Below, piece by piece: positions 49,249 to 61,095 of a stretch of 64,000 bases of DNA (the stretch's first letter is position 1; every line of letters begins with the position of its first letter). This stretch comes from Volvox africanus (taxonomy: Eukaryota > Chlorophyta > Chlorophyceae > Chlamydomonadales > Volvocaceae): NCBI GenBank assembly GCA_030268105.1, contig BSDZ01000080.1:5333501-5397500 (forward strand), given 5' to 3'. The notes beneath the pieces were generated by a model. That model was not told the DNA's origin. It was given only the letters and a program-made list of their open reading frames with translations, and did not search any database. The position numbers and the translations under genes are program-made.

Positions 49249-52200
49249 ATGCCGCTACAGCTTGTAGAAACCTCTGACGAGGACAGCTTTGTCAGTGTTG
49301 CGCAGCATGTGTCGGAGTTGCTGAATGAGGGACAGGCAAGTCGCTGGGGAACCTTTGGCACGTTGTTAGGCACAGAGCTGGGCAGCAAGTGAGTGATTGT
49401 GATGTTGTTGTGGATTGTCTACCTGTGTGTCATAGTATTCCTGCGGCCGTGCTAGGGATAGGCTCTGTGAGCGCCGCCTGAAATAGCCGGGTCTAAATGC
49501 GTGCTGTTTTGTGCTAAACAGGGTTGTTAATGTGTACTGTGAAAAATAGGCCTGCAGATGCACTCTCCGGTTTGTTTTACAATCTGCGCGCCGCCGCACG
49601 TGATCTGTTCTTGCCTTCACCCCAATGCAGACACGAACAGCATTGGCGGACACCCCGGCGACTTTATTCCTTAACGATTGTGTAAATTTGATCCAGGTGT
49701 GGAGTTGCTTATGCAAGTTATAGTTATGCCACTATGGATGGCACTTGTCCAGTTCACCACTAAGCTGGTCGCCTTTTGTCTAGTTTGGTACAATTTAAAG
49801 GCACGTTGAATTTGGGTTACCGCTTCCTGTGCTGCAGGAGCAGCGATATCAGGAGTATGTCACCCGCATCTCTTCACAAGTCGATTCCATATATACCAAG
49901 ATGCCGGAGAAGGGTGAGCGTAGAGCTCTTGACCCGAGAACAGCATGATGAGTAATTATCGTGCAAAGGCATGCGAAGGAAGCCGTTCAAGGCTTGTTCT
50001 TTACATTCTCTGGTAACTTCTACGCCTCCTTTATGGAAACCTTGGCCCTCTCAGAGGCCGAGTGCTGTTTAAGCATCGTTATTCACGCCGTGGGGAGGGT
50101 GCCAGAGGTAGGCCAGCAGGCCGCTGCCACCACTCTGGCATCGGCGCTCTGCAAGGTGAGGCTTGAAGCGGGATGATCCGAGTAACACGTCGGAGTTCTG
50201 CACTGTTTTCCCAAGCTGGTCTGGGATAGTTCCCTGATGTACAATCACGTGTGTACGACTACGAGGCGCTGTCTCAACCCCGCCCTCAAACAGCTGAGAG
50301 CTGAGCTGCCGGTTACCCATTGCTTTGAAGAATATCTGACGGGTTCTTACGGGCGATGAGCATAGGCGGGGATGCATTCACTTGTTGCCGGCAGACAATG
50401 ATGGTTTTATGTTCTACACACGAGATTTCTGTCTGAGCCTCGAGCTCTGACGAAAATGTAACCCTCCTGAGTCCATATCAGCCGAGCTGCAAGAAGGGGA
50501 AGCCACTGACAAGACGCCGTAACCGGCATTTCATCCTTGGGAGATCCTGTGTGCGTATGAGTTGATGTTATCGTCTGGGTGCGTACTGCCGCTACTTGAC
50601 TGTTTGCCAGGATTTGGGAAGGCTGTACTTACAAAGGCTTGTATGTCCCTTGTCCTACATCCTTTCCGATCTGGTCCTGGTGGACAAGTAGTCAGACGAC
50701 CGCGCTGAGGAGCGGCTGACAGCACTGCTATCTCTGTACGGCATCTTGTCCTCGCAACCTGCCGCTCAGCTGGCAATCTTGCTCACCACGGCGGGATATG
50801 CGGCTCGCAACTCGGCCAAGTGCCGTGCAACGTTCTGTACAGCGGGTGGGTCGCTTCGAGTGTCTGAAGGATTGAGGCTCTTGTGCGGCGGTGTTCGTAA
50901 GACCGTGTACCTGTCCTGAGTATTTGAGGGGTCTTGTGCAGCTGGTTGGCATGCAAAGGACACCTTGGTTTGCATCTATTCTCCTAGCAGCTCTTCAGTG
51001 GCGAAACCATGCTTAATGTGCTCGTTTTGATTGTGCACGGTCGACTTCCCCCCCTCCCCCCGGACTAGTTCGCGGCAAGGCGCAACGCTGGGTGGCCTTG
51101 TGGAAGCTGGGCCCTGCCGAGTCACGACAGCTCTATCTGGCATTAGCGGCTGCTATGCGGGTGCGTGGGCACATAGGCGAGGACGACTATATCGGTGAAG
51201 TAGACACGGAATTGTTGGCTTTTAACGCAGGGAGCTTGCGTTCTTGGATCTGGTACAAATTGTTGCAGTGATTTAAGTGTACGTTATTTTTGACATGCCC
51301 GTTTACTATTGCACGCGCTGCATCCACGGACGTTCAAGAAAAGCCTTGAAGAACGGAGTATGCTGGTCTCAATGCGTTGACTGAAAAGCAAATATGTCCC
51401 GATGCTTCTGGTTGATGGTGGCCGAAGATGAGCATCAATAATTATCCTTATCTACATTGCCTGACCCGCCCCGTTCGACACGGGATGCGGTGCTGACAAC
51501 TACCACTCTGAGGCCCGTTCGTTTCCCACTGGTCTGCACCTTCGCATTCACTCTGCAATTGCTTTCCTATATTGTCTGGATGGCCCGAAAGGGTTGTTTC
51601 GAATGATTTGAGCCTGGGATTCGTGCCAAGATGTTTGTGTTGAGGTATCCTTAGCAGAGCTTTTATGTGTGTAGGATAGGGGGGTACATCACCCGTGGCC
51701 ACTAACCTGGCATTCCCTACCTTCCCCGGTATTTCGGGGCACCCTCATCCAGTCTCCCATGCCGACTTCTCGGAAATCAGTGGTTTTCCCAGGTTCAGCA
51801 CCCACCACCAGCATCCAGCGGAATCTGCCGAATCAACTAAGGCGTCAACTCCGCTACTTTTATGTTCTAACCTGAGCCGGCTTCAAGTTGATAGCGTCGA
51901 CCTTGACTTGAAGCGAAGGCTCGATCTGTTTCTGGTTCCCTTCATATACTTGCGTTTGTCAGGGCGCATCTGACAGGCCCACGACACGAGAGCATCTGGC
52001 TCTTGTGGGGCTGGCACTGGCCCTGCCCGGGACTCCGGAAAGAGCCCCAGAAGTGACGGAGGCGGCTGCAGGTGCCTTGGCGGATTACCTGCGCAGGTGC
52101 GTGCTCTAGGCCCGGGGCAAGGGAGCACCTCCCTTGTCATTTCAATGTAATAACGTATTACATTGTTTTCCGCTTTTTCCTTGGCGCCATCTTGATGTTG

Positions 52201-53269
52201 CGCGTACCTTGATCTGTATCCGCACTTCCTGGTTTTCTTGATATCCATTATATTACCTTCCGCAGTTCCTCGATCTACACACTGGACCTGCTGCCGCTGC
52301 CAGCCGTGGCGGCACTGGCTGACCATCCTCGCTACGGGCCCATGCACAAGCTGGTGACTGCGGTCCTGGCGGGTGATGTCGCGGGTAGGTGTTGCTTAAA
52401 TTGCCTCATGCTCATCTGTTACGAATCTACCGTTCTTAGTGCACACACTCGCCACGACTCCCAGTTGTAGTGCATTGGTAATAGCGTGCCGTTATGGTTC
52501 AGGTGATATTTGTCATACAGCGTCCGCCGGTCGCCACCCCTTGTAAAATTTAATTTAATTCAATTTAAAATTGCTTTTTTTCTTCGTGTTTCACATCTCT
52601 TACTATCTCTAATGCAGTTCTGAAACCTCGTTCTGTTGCCCTATTTACGCTCAGCTGCACGTGGCGCGTCCATTCCTGCCGCCCTGGAGGCTGCGGGTGG
52701 TCTAACTCCTGAAGCAGTCCTTTCCAAGGCCCGCATGACCGCCCTGCTGGCTGCCTGCTCCCGGGCTGGCCAGGGTGAGGTACCGCTTGGGGACCTGAAG
52801 GTGGCGCTCGACGTCGCGGAGGACCAGGTGGGGTGGGCGGGCAAAATGGCCTTGGTTATAACTTCAAGCAGATGGCGCTTACCACGCCTAACAGTATTCG
52901 GTTTCCACCGACTGATGGTTCAGCAGTCGCAGAATGAAGCTGAAGACCTTAACTTGCAGGACGCGAACATCAGCCCCGTTATGACTTTGCTGGTCACGTC
53001 CCTTGTTGCAATCATAGGTGCAGTCCTGGATTGTTCGGGCCATAGGCGCTAAGCTAATCGAGGGGCGAGTGGACTCTGTCCGGGGCACCTTCTCGGTGGC
53101 TCGCTCCACGCACCCCTGTTTCGGACAGCAGCAGTGGTCTAAACTGGCTACCCAGCTGGCTTCTCTTAAGGAGACGGTGGCAGCGGCAGTGTCAACCATG
53201 TCGCAGATCCGGCCACCACCCCACGTTGGTGTGCGAAGTGCGGCACCTGCAGCGACTACACGTGTGTGA
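49249..53269 (+). CDS. EIF3M: Translation initiation factor eIF3 subunit M (PCI domain)
   Basis: Cytoplasmic subunit of the eIF3 complex in 43S/48S assembly. Nine exons: 49249-49335, 49838-49913, 49983-50155, 50692-50845, 51069-51160, 51963-52096, 52266-52384, 52655-52827, 53018-53269; 419 residues, close to the family's usual ~380-420. The N-terminal helical repeats are recognisable (SEAECCLSIVIHAV; RLTALLSLYGIL; WKLGPAESRQLYLALA). The PCI part runs from DLLPLPAVAAL through ARMTALLAACSRAG to the winged-helix end VQSWIVRAIGAKLIEGRVDS and THPCFGQQQWSKLATQLASL, which parallel human and plant eIF3m closely. Intron 1 uses a GC donor (CAG|GCAAGT); only this gives the phase needed for exon 2. The exon 3 acceptor (GGAAG|CC) is the weakest junction. 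Intron 5 contains copy 2 of the dispersed repeat. Confidence 0.9.
51664..51858 (+). repeat. Dispersed 194-bp repeat, copy 2 (in eIF3M intron 5)
   Basis: About 97% identical to 19425-19618, in the same orientation. It lies inside the intron 51161-51962 in the sense direction and does not disturb the splice sites. Its high identity with copy 1, in otherwise unrelated flanks, points to recent dispersal. Confidence 0.85.
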
Positions 53270-54162
53270 GGTGCCTGCTTTAACAACAAGTGGTTTAGGT
53301 GCGGGATGGGATGATAAGGGCATATTCGCAAGCAAGTTTGCTGCGATGTGGTGCGTAGGGTAGAAGACGCGTCGGATTAGGACAACATGTTAAGTCACAT
53401 AGCTTGCAGGAGGAAGAGGCTGGAAAAAGTTCATATTGCTGACGCTGTGACATATAATGTGGCATGTTACTGATCCTTAGTATGCCTGCATGACGCGATT
53501 GACTCTACGCTAGAACTGTTACTACTTGTGGCACAGTGTTTGCAGTTTCATGTAGGGTTAATTCGTTTGGTGGCTCTTACATGACGGACAGAACGGAAGT
53601 CATTAATTGACGCATGGATGATGGGCAGATATGAAATGAGAGCGAGGAAAATTAACGTGTGCATGCATGAGAAGGGCATGTCCGCTTCGGGTAGCGGTAT
53701 CCCTCCAGATATCCATTAAGTTTTAAGGGTACAATCCGTGGTGGGGTGTGTACAGAGGAATAACTTTCGTGCAATCCTTCCTGCAATTCCGCCACAAGAT
53801 GTAAACATACAAGGATAACCCAGTATTATTAAAAAAGATGGCGTAGTAGGCTGTGTGTACATGCTGACAGGTCTTTCTTTTATGTCAATACTACAAGCTA
53901 CCCAACAAAGAGATCGCCTCTCACTTAAGTTCAAAAGGAGCATAACAACGCCATGAAAGGTATTACAGTCTTCAATAGTTACGGCGGCGCTACACTATGT
54001 CTTATCTCACAACACCCTTATCAGGATCCCATTCGTTGGATGCTTATCAGCCTACCATACAGTCCATGTACGCCAAAAGTGTAGAAGTGTTGTAATGCAA
54101 CAGTAAATCAAAAGCTTTCTAAACGGTAATATGAGGCACATACTGTGTCTCACATTCGACTG
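53270..54162. other. Convergent intergenic region, eIF3M / membrane protein
   Basis: About 0.9 kb holding two 3' ends. Plus-strand TGTAA motifs at 53800-53804 and 54092-54096 are candidates for the eIF3M poly(A) signal. No further gene or repeat seen. Confidence 0.5.
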
Positions 54163-54678
54163 TCAGGCGGCTTTCTGCTTGGAACGCAGCCCGACCGCAG
54201 CTCGCCTCGACATAAACATCCCCAGTCGAGCAAGCGCAGCTGCTTGTGTCAGGACCGCGGCTATTGATCCATAGGCCATCTGTGACGGCACCTGTAACGG
54301 TAGCAGCGACGAGAAGTAAGGTAGTAAAAACATCAGCACGAATACCAGCCACAATGCGTGTGTCGCCACTAAAATAGCCACCCCCGCACGCGCAGTTGCT
54401 TCGGGTTTCGAAGATGCCGCTGAAGGGTCTCTGGGGACCGCCAGGTTCTCGTTGAGCACGAGGACGGACACGCAGGCTGCTGCAACTAGCCCCAGCAGTG
54501 TCCCGGCTGGGTCGGCCTCCAGGGAGCCCGGGAAGATGGCCGCCCTGGCGAGGAGTAGCAGGAAGTGCAATGCCTGTGTGAGCGCCAGCGCTCCAAGGTA
54601 CTCTTTGCGCAGAGGGGCCAGCACTGGCAGGAACTGGCAACAGTAGAAGCCCAGCAGGAGTATGCACGAGCCCAGGCT
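54163..54678 (-). CDS. Multi-pass membrane protein, unknown function (last exon)
   Basis: One exon of 172 codons, open in phase 0 from a CGCAG acceptor at 54679 to a stop at 54163; the upstream exon(s) were not resolved. About five hydrophobic segments are visible: SLGSCILLLGFYCCQF, YLGALALTQALHFLLLLA, TLLGLVAAACVSVLVL, a long one around VATHALWLVFVLMFLL, and YGSIAAVLTQAAALARL. The C-terminus is basic (SRRAAVGLRSKQKAA). An internal ATG at 54624 would give a shorter protein lacking the first segment. No family recognised. A possible upstream exon lies near 54870-54940 (frame reading AFTVSMFVPWRLG) but its boundaries are unclear. Confidence 0.6.
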   Translation of the reverse strand, partial: SLGSCILLLGFYCCQFLPVLAPLRKEYLGALALTQALHFLLLLARAAIFPGSLEADPAGTLLGLVAAACVSVLVLNENLAVPRDPSAASSKPEATARAGVAILVATHALWLVFVLMFLLPYFSSLLPLQVPSQMAYGSIAAVLTQAAALARLGMFMSRRAAVGLRSKQKAA

Positions 54679-56775
54679 CTGCGCACCAGGACAAAAGGGG
54701 ACACCTCATGAGGGTTGGGACGGCGGCAAGGACCAATTTCAGGGTTGCCGATGTGGTCTAATGAATTCAAGCGCAGGTGCCCCATGGAGGTACCGACAGG
54801 GTCAAGAAAGGGTAATTACATGTGAAATGTATAGAAAAATTGCCCGGTGCGCATGTGGCCATGGCAGTCGTGTTCAAAAAGAGCAGGTGCAGCCCAGCCG
54901 CCACGGGACGAACATGGACACGGTGAACGCATAGACGTTGCTATGTCTGCCTTTTGCTCATGGGATAGGTGTGGTGGCTTCCAGATAGCAGGACGGGACA
55001 TTATATGCGCAATTGAGTCGACAATGTTGTAAGAATTTGCACCTGAATTCGGTAACCAGGACATCCAAACACCCCTAGCCATACAGAATATACGGATAGT
55101 TGATAAACGAGCTCAACCATTGGATTTCTCGTTGCATGAGGCAAATGAAACCCATGAATCATAAGGCCATGTTCTTGGCAAATGGAGGCTTCATCTGCGC
55201 ACCATGGCATGCAAGCTCCGGTCCAGCTGCAAGCGTCCCGTTCGGAAAGTAAATTTATCATCTAATATGTCGAAATGTGGATACAATGCACCGAGGAGGC
55301 CGCATATTTGGATGGCCGAAGGAAGAATGGGAAAGGGTGCACCTTGGCCCTCCATATCGCAAGCGAACGATTAAATAAAAATTGAATTAATTTAGCTTGA
55401 ATTATTTGCTATTCGCGCAAATAATTACTATGATGCACATGGCGTCCAGATATCTGAAACACAGCAGACCTGCAATCAAGTCTACCACACCAACAACGGT
55501 TACAGCTGCCGTACAAAAATGTCAGCGTCCAGGTCTCCCTGAGCAGACGTTAGCAAATGCACCATTGAACTTCGGTAAATAATGATGGAGAAGTATGTTA
55601 AAAATATCCATGTAAAACCAGTCAAGGTCGCTACCCAGCATGCATTGCACAGGACACGCATATATCTCAACATCCAGTTTTTGTGTTCTTAAATGGATAT
55701 AAGAGATGATACATATACATATACATATACATATAACGATAAAAATTGTGTTTGTACTGGCTTACGCATCTAAGCGACCGTACGCCGCTGAATGTCCCAA
55801 GTTAAACATTCCTATTTTCTAACCTACTGCAGTAGGCTATGCTCCACGGCGGGCAGCAGTCATCAGTCTTCAATCGCACTTATCATCAATCCTGGCAAGG
55901 TAAGCGGTTCCACGGTCATTACATCTCATCAGCATAGCATGCCACCGCATACATCATAACTGAATCCCTGCATGTTAGAAGATCAGAGCAGATTTACCCG
56001 ACAGCCCAAGAGATTGCTCAAATTCGGTGTGCGAAGACACCTGTAAAAGCTATGGCAACAAGCTCTCCCATTCTTTGCAATTTTTTGCGGCTTCCCACGC
56101 CTCCCTTATCCTGTCAGTTAGGCAACGGAATCTTCAGTAACAAGGTCGGAAACTTGCAATCACCATCCAGATTACCCTCAAGAAAATCATGATATATATA
56201 TGGGAGGGAACTGAACTTTCTTGATGTTGCGTGTTGCACGGCTACGGGCTGAGTCAGGCGAGAAGACGTAAGGAGTTTTTCCTTGCTGCATTATATAGTA
56301 TACATTAGTGAACCACATACAAGTCCACATAATCCTTTTTGTACTCTCGGGATCTCCACATTTTATTGTTTGCCCCCAATTAATGAACTAGTTACTCTGC
56401 GACACTCTGAACGAATACTGCACGTTACATGTACTACTTTTAAATTCACAATTTTTATTGACGCTGAAAGGAACTCTCAGGGATGACGTGACTATTCAAG
56501 GTGGCGGACTTTATCTATTGGCACCTCGTAGGTCGTCATCGTAAATGGATTTGAAGTGAAGGACTTAGCACAGAGGCAGCATTGTCTTTGCGCGTTAACG
56601 TAGTCAGCGATGGATGCAAGGACTCACGAGAATTTGGCACTTTTCGCTTGGATGTAGTGTTCATTAAACTGCCATTAGTGGGGTGGGCTTAATTAAAGCC
56701 CGCACTAGCAGCGGCCTCAGACGCGTGCGTACTCAGGACCGGGACGCTAACTACGCCAGCACGGTCATCATCATC
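54679..56775. other. Divergent region, membrane protein / WD40 gene
   Basis: About 2.1 kb between divergent genes. It should include unresolved 5' exon(s) of the membrane protein and the promoter of the WD40 gene. It is AT-rich, with a short (ATACAT)n run at about 55710-55735, and no other recognisable gene. Confidence 0.5.
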
Positions 56776-59700
56776 ATGAGCAACAGCGATAAACGTGCAG
56801 AGATCTATACCTATGTGGCGCAGGACCCGGTCTACGCCATGAACTGGAGCGTGAGTTGGGTTGGTCGCCCGCTGGTCATTCGTGTTAAGTTTCTACCTCC
56901 TGCCGGTTGCGCCCGACGGTGCGAAATGTCAGCGGCAGCTAAGTTTATAACACCGGAATTCCTGTCCTTGCATCAGTGCAGAGTGTGTCCCAGGTGCTCA
57001 GGCATGGGGGCTGGCAACTGGTTACCGATCGTTGTAGTGAAACCCGCGAGCATGCACCCGTGACCTCGGAATCCTCCCCAGCAACCCCCCAATGCCCCCA
57101 AGCAACTTTCCTTACCTATTCCCCGTACATCCTCTACTGCGGGTAGGTCCGTCGCGACCGGCGCTTTCGGTTGGCTGTCGGATCGTTCCGTGAGGATGTA
57201 ACAAACTACGTGGAGATTATCAGCCGTGAGTCCGGGAAATACAACGATAGATGTGGGCCTTGCTGATACCGGCCCATGGGGCTTACCGTCATGTTGCGAC
57301 GCATCGGCAGCTACGGTGCATGGAATCATTCGTTACCTGACTGCCCCATTGTTAACCTCACTCCTTATATCTTGGGGCCAGCGTCCGCCCAGAGGAGCAT
57401 CTACGCGGCCTCCCTGTCCCATTCACACATATCATTGACACAGGCGTTGCACGCCTCTCTTTTTTTCCCTATTTCACTATCCTCTCAAGCCGTTTCCCGT
57501 CTCGCCGCAGCGTCCCCTTTTTCGCCCCACCCGTACCTGCTTGATTCAATCCCTCACTGCCCCGCCTCACTTCCCGCTTCCCAGTGGATGACGACGCTGG
57601 CGAGCTTCGCTCCGACCCCGCCCTGCGCTTTCCGCACGATTATCCAGCTACCAAGCTTATGTGGCTGCCGGATCGGGAGGGCTGCCGCCCCGACCTATTG
57701 GCCACCACGGGGGAGGCGCTGAGGATATGGAAGGTTATGGACACGGACTCATCGACGGGAGAGGCGGAGGATGTCGCGGCAGGGGGAGGGACTTCCACTA
57801 CAGGGCGGGGGGTAATGCTCCGAGCCCTACTGAACAATGTGAGTGCGGCTGGGGTGGGTGGGTGATGAGGGAAGGCGGGTTTGGGGCCGAGGGAAGGCAC
57901 TGTAAGAATCGTTACGAGACAAGACACGAGGAGAGGGCCCAGTGGAATGACGGGAGGAGATGTGAGTGGCCCGGGACCATGAAGTGGTCATGTGGAGTGT
58001 GAAAGGGAAATGGAGCGGCGTTTTGTGTGGATGAATGGGTTGCGACACAGAAGGACAGGTCTGCATGGCGGCGCTGCTGAGAACGTCATGGCGGTGAGTG
58101 GAGTGCTATCAGTTGCCATGGCCATGCATCTGGGGCTCAGCAAAGTGTCTGCCGTGTGTTTGTGTTTGTGTAATCGTGTGTTGGTGCATTCAAAGTAACA
58201 TATATGATGGTGAAATGCATGTGGGATGTAATTAAAGCGATGTGATAAGTTCTTGTGTGTGGCCCTGACCTGGGCCACGGCTCCCGCAGAACAGACAATC
58301 GGAGTTCTCAGCTCCGCTGACCTCCTTCGACTGGAACGAAGCTGACCCCAAGCGGCTGGGAACCTCGTCCATTGATACCACCTGCACGATTTGGGACATT
58401 GAGGTTTGTGATGGGAGGGAGAGGGGGACACGGGCCAGAGGAGTCGGGAGAAGGAGAGGAGGCAGGTTCGTGTGGGAAGGGGGGAAAAGAAGGCGGGTCG
58501 CCGGGTCTAGTGAGGCAGGTGCTTTTGGCCAGTTTCTTCTTTTAAACCAGTGTGTCTTCCTTTGCTGTTACTTGAGCAAGTCGGAAGGAAGTACCTCGTA
58601 ATGAACAGCCCTGGATCTCCAGGGCTCAGGCAATCGCTTGACGTGAAGTGCGGGCTGGTTTTTGGCGATCTTCTCTAACAAGAAGTGCAGAAAGGGTGAT
58701 TGGAAAAGCGCACAGATGCCATGAGGTGCCGATACAACAGAATTTTGGTATCCGTTCAGGATGATATGTCGTCTTCAGTATCCGCGCTTCTCGCAACAAA
58801 AACAAGAACAGCAAGAACGATGAGGCGCCACACTCCTTCTCGAACTGCAGAAAGGAGAGGTGGACACGCAGTTGATCGCGCACGACAGGGAAGTCTACGA
58901 CATCGCCTGGGGAGGACTGGGCGTCTTTGCAACGGTCTCGGCTGACGGCTCAGTCCGCGTGTTTGACTTGCGGTAAGAAAACTGTTGTGAGCAGGGCTGG
59001 GAGGTGAGTCTGCCTGGCGTGATTGAAATCTGTTCTGTTGAGGGACGGATATGACGGTCAGGTATTGGATAACGCCACTGTTGCGTTGTGGTTACTTGAT
59101 ACCATCCCAGTCGGGTAAGCTCTTTCCACTCTTTCCACGTTATCGATCACCCCGGGTGGGGTGCCAGCCGTCTTCATGTCTTCATATATCCTCCCGCCAT
59201 GATCTCTCTCGCCTTCTGCCCAAACTTCGTCCGCCACGCAGTTTGCTCTTGATTCACTCCCCTCTGCCGCCGTCTCCTTGCTTCTTGTGGTCCCTGTCCA
59301 CAATCCGCCCCCTCCTCCCACCTCTCAGTGACAAGGAGCACAGCACCATCATCTACGAGAGCCCGCAGCCGGACACCCCGCTGCTGCGGCTGGGCTGGAA
59401 CCGGCAGGACCCCCGGTACATGGCCACCATTCTCATGGACTCGCCCAAAGTAAGGGGCTGCCAAGGGGGAACAAATTAGAAGGGTAAGGGGATGGAGGTT
59501 GACGACCAAGAGGAAAGGGAAAAGGAGGAATAGCATGGGAATAGCTGGGCCCTTGGGAGAGGGTGCCAAGGGGGTTGGCAACAGATGGTTGCAGGCGCCG
59601 CCATTTATCGTGTATCAATTCAGGAGTCGAGTGGACTAGCGCTGTGCTGCGGCTGCATGCGGCACGGTTTCTTGGGCCTTTTATCTCCAGGCAGTAGCAC

Positions 59701-61095
59701 AGCTCTGCATACGCCAAATCGCTGAGTCCGGAATCTTCGTTTTGCGATCGGCCTGTTCCGATGGCGCAGGTTGTGATTTTGGATATCCGGTATCCAACCC
59801 TCCCCGTGGCGGAGCTGCACCGCCACCAGGCACCCGTTAACACACTGGCCTGGGCACCCCACTCCGCACAGCACATTTGCACGGCCGGAGACGACTCGCA
59901 GGTGTGTGGAGGGTAAGAAAGTCGGGAGCAGTTTGGATAGGTTGAGTGGATCAAGCGGCGAACCCTAGGGCTGGATTAGGGCTGTAGATGATTGAGGTGT
60001 AACTTATGTGCTGGATAGCATTGTCAGGCGATTCGTGATCAATGTCGTGCAAACCTAGGCTAGAGCTTCATAATCCATTGACACCCGTTCACCTGCTGCC
60101 GCATGTCGTTTCCGTTTTGCCCCACATATCCACCCAGGCACTTATTTGGGACGTATCGGCGGTGGGCGGCGGCAGCGGTCTGGGGGGGCAACATCGGGCG
60201 GCGGGCGGCGGGACGGCGGGGGATGTGTCGTTGGACCCTATCCTGGCATACGGCGCACAAAGCGAGGTGCGAGCACCAGGCAGCAATGCCGGGGCAGGGA
60301 GGGGACAGTAAGGCTAATGGGCTCGGATGGGGACGAACGGCTCCAGGGAAAGGAAACGCGTGTGTAGGTTTTCTTAAAGGCGATGACGAGGGAAGTTCCA
60401 GGAGGGGCGTTCGTGCAGAGCGAGGCGGCAGATGATGTTTCGGTGTTATGAAGGGGCATGGCCTTCGTATGAATGGGCCGCTCACCTTGTGTTATATAAT
60501 CACACGACAGAACTGACCTAGCAGCAGCCATGCATTGCTGGAGCGTGCGCACTGTCATCGACACTGGCACCCAGTAGCGGGGTAGCGATGTGGGTAACCC
60601 AGCGGTTTGAGCGATCGGCGTTGCTTGGGCATCGCCGTGGCAGGCGGGAGGGGTCAGGGCCGTATGTGTACACCCTGTCCGTCATGCGATGCCAGCAATC
60701 TGTGCCAGGCATGTGCTGCGCCACATTTAATGATGGGACAGGGTTACTGCCACCCTCCCAGTGTGCAGTGGTGCGGTGTATCGCTTCCTGGCGCTCATTT
60801 AAAGGAATGCCCCCTGTAAGCTAAGGCCCCGTGGCGCCGACCGGGCACACGCCACAGCCACACCCGCACACTCCGTATCTTCCCCGTTGGCAGTTTGCTT
60901 CCTGAGCCATATGCAGAATGACTAGGCACTGATGCGCAAGGCGATCGTACGCCCTTCTATCATCTATCTATCGCCGCGGCTGCTGCTGTTGGCCAATCAT
61001 GGTCCGTGCAGGTGAATCAACTTCAATGGAGCTCGGCTCAGCCCGACTGGGTGGCCATCTGCTTTGCCAACAAGACCCAGATCCTTAGGGTGTGA
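56776..61095 (+). CDS. WD40-repeat protein, LWD1/TTG1 (AN11) family
   Basis: Seven-bladed-propeller scaffold. Plant members act in the circadian clock (LWD1/2) or with MYB-bHLH factors (TTG1). Nine exons: 56776-56850, 57147-57225, 57585-57838, 58290-58403, 58851-58972, 59329-59449, 59770-59901, 60138-60266, 61012-61095; 369 residues (plant LWD1 ~346). It starts [25 protein letters not shown]. Signature blocks: [20 protein letters not shown] and [19 protein letters not shown] with [52 protein letters not shown] with [26 protein letters not shown]; and [16 protein letters not shown] to the C-terminal ILRV. Gly/Ser-rich insertions at about 57730-57820 and 60160-60220 account for the extra length. 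The match to LWD is stronger than to TTG1, from memory of the sequences. TGTAA at 61560 may end the transcript. Confidence 0.93.
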
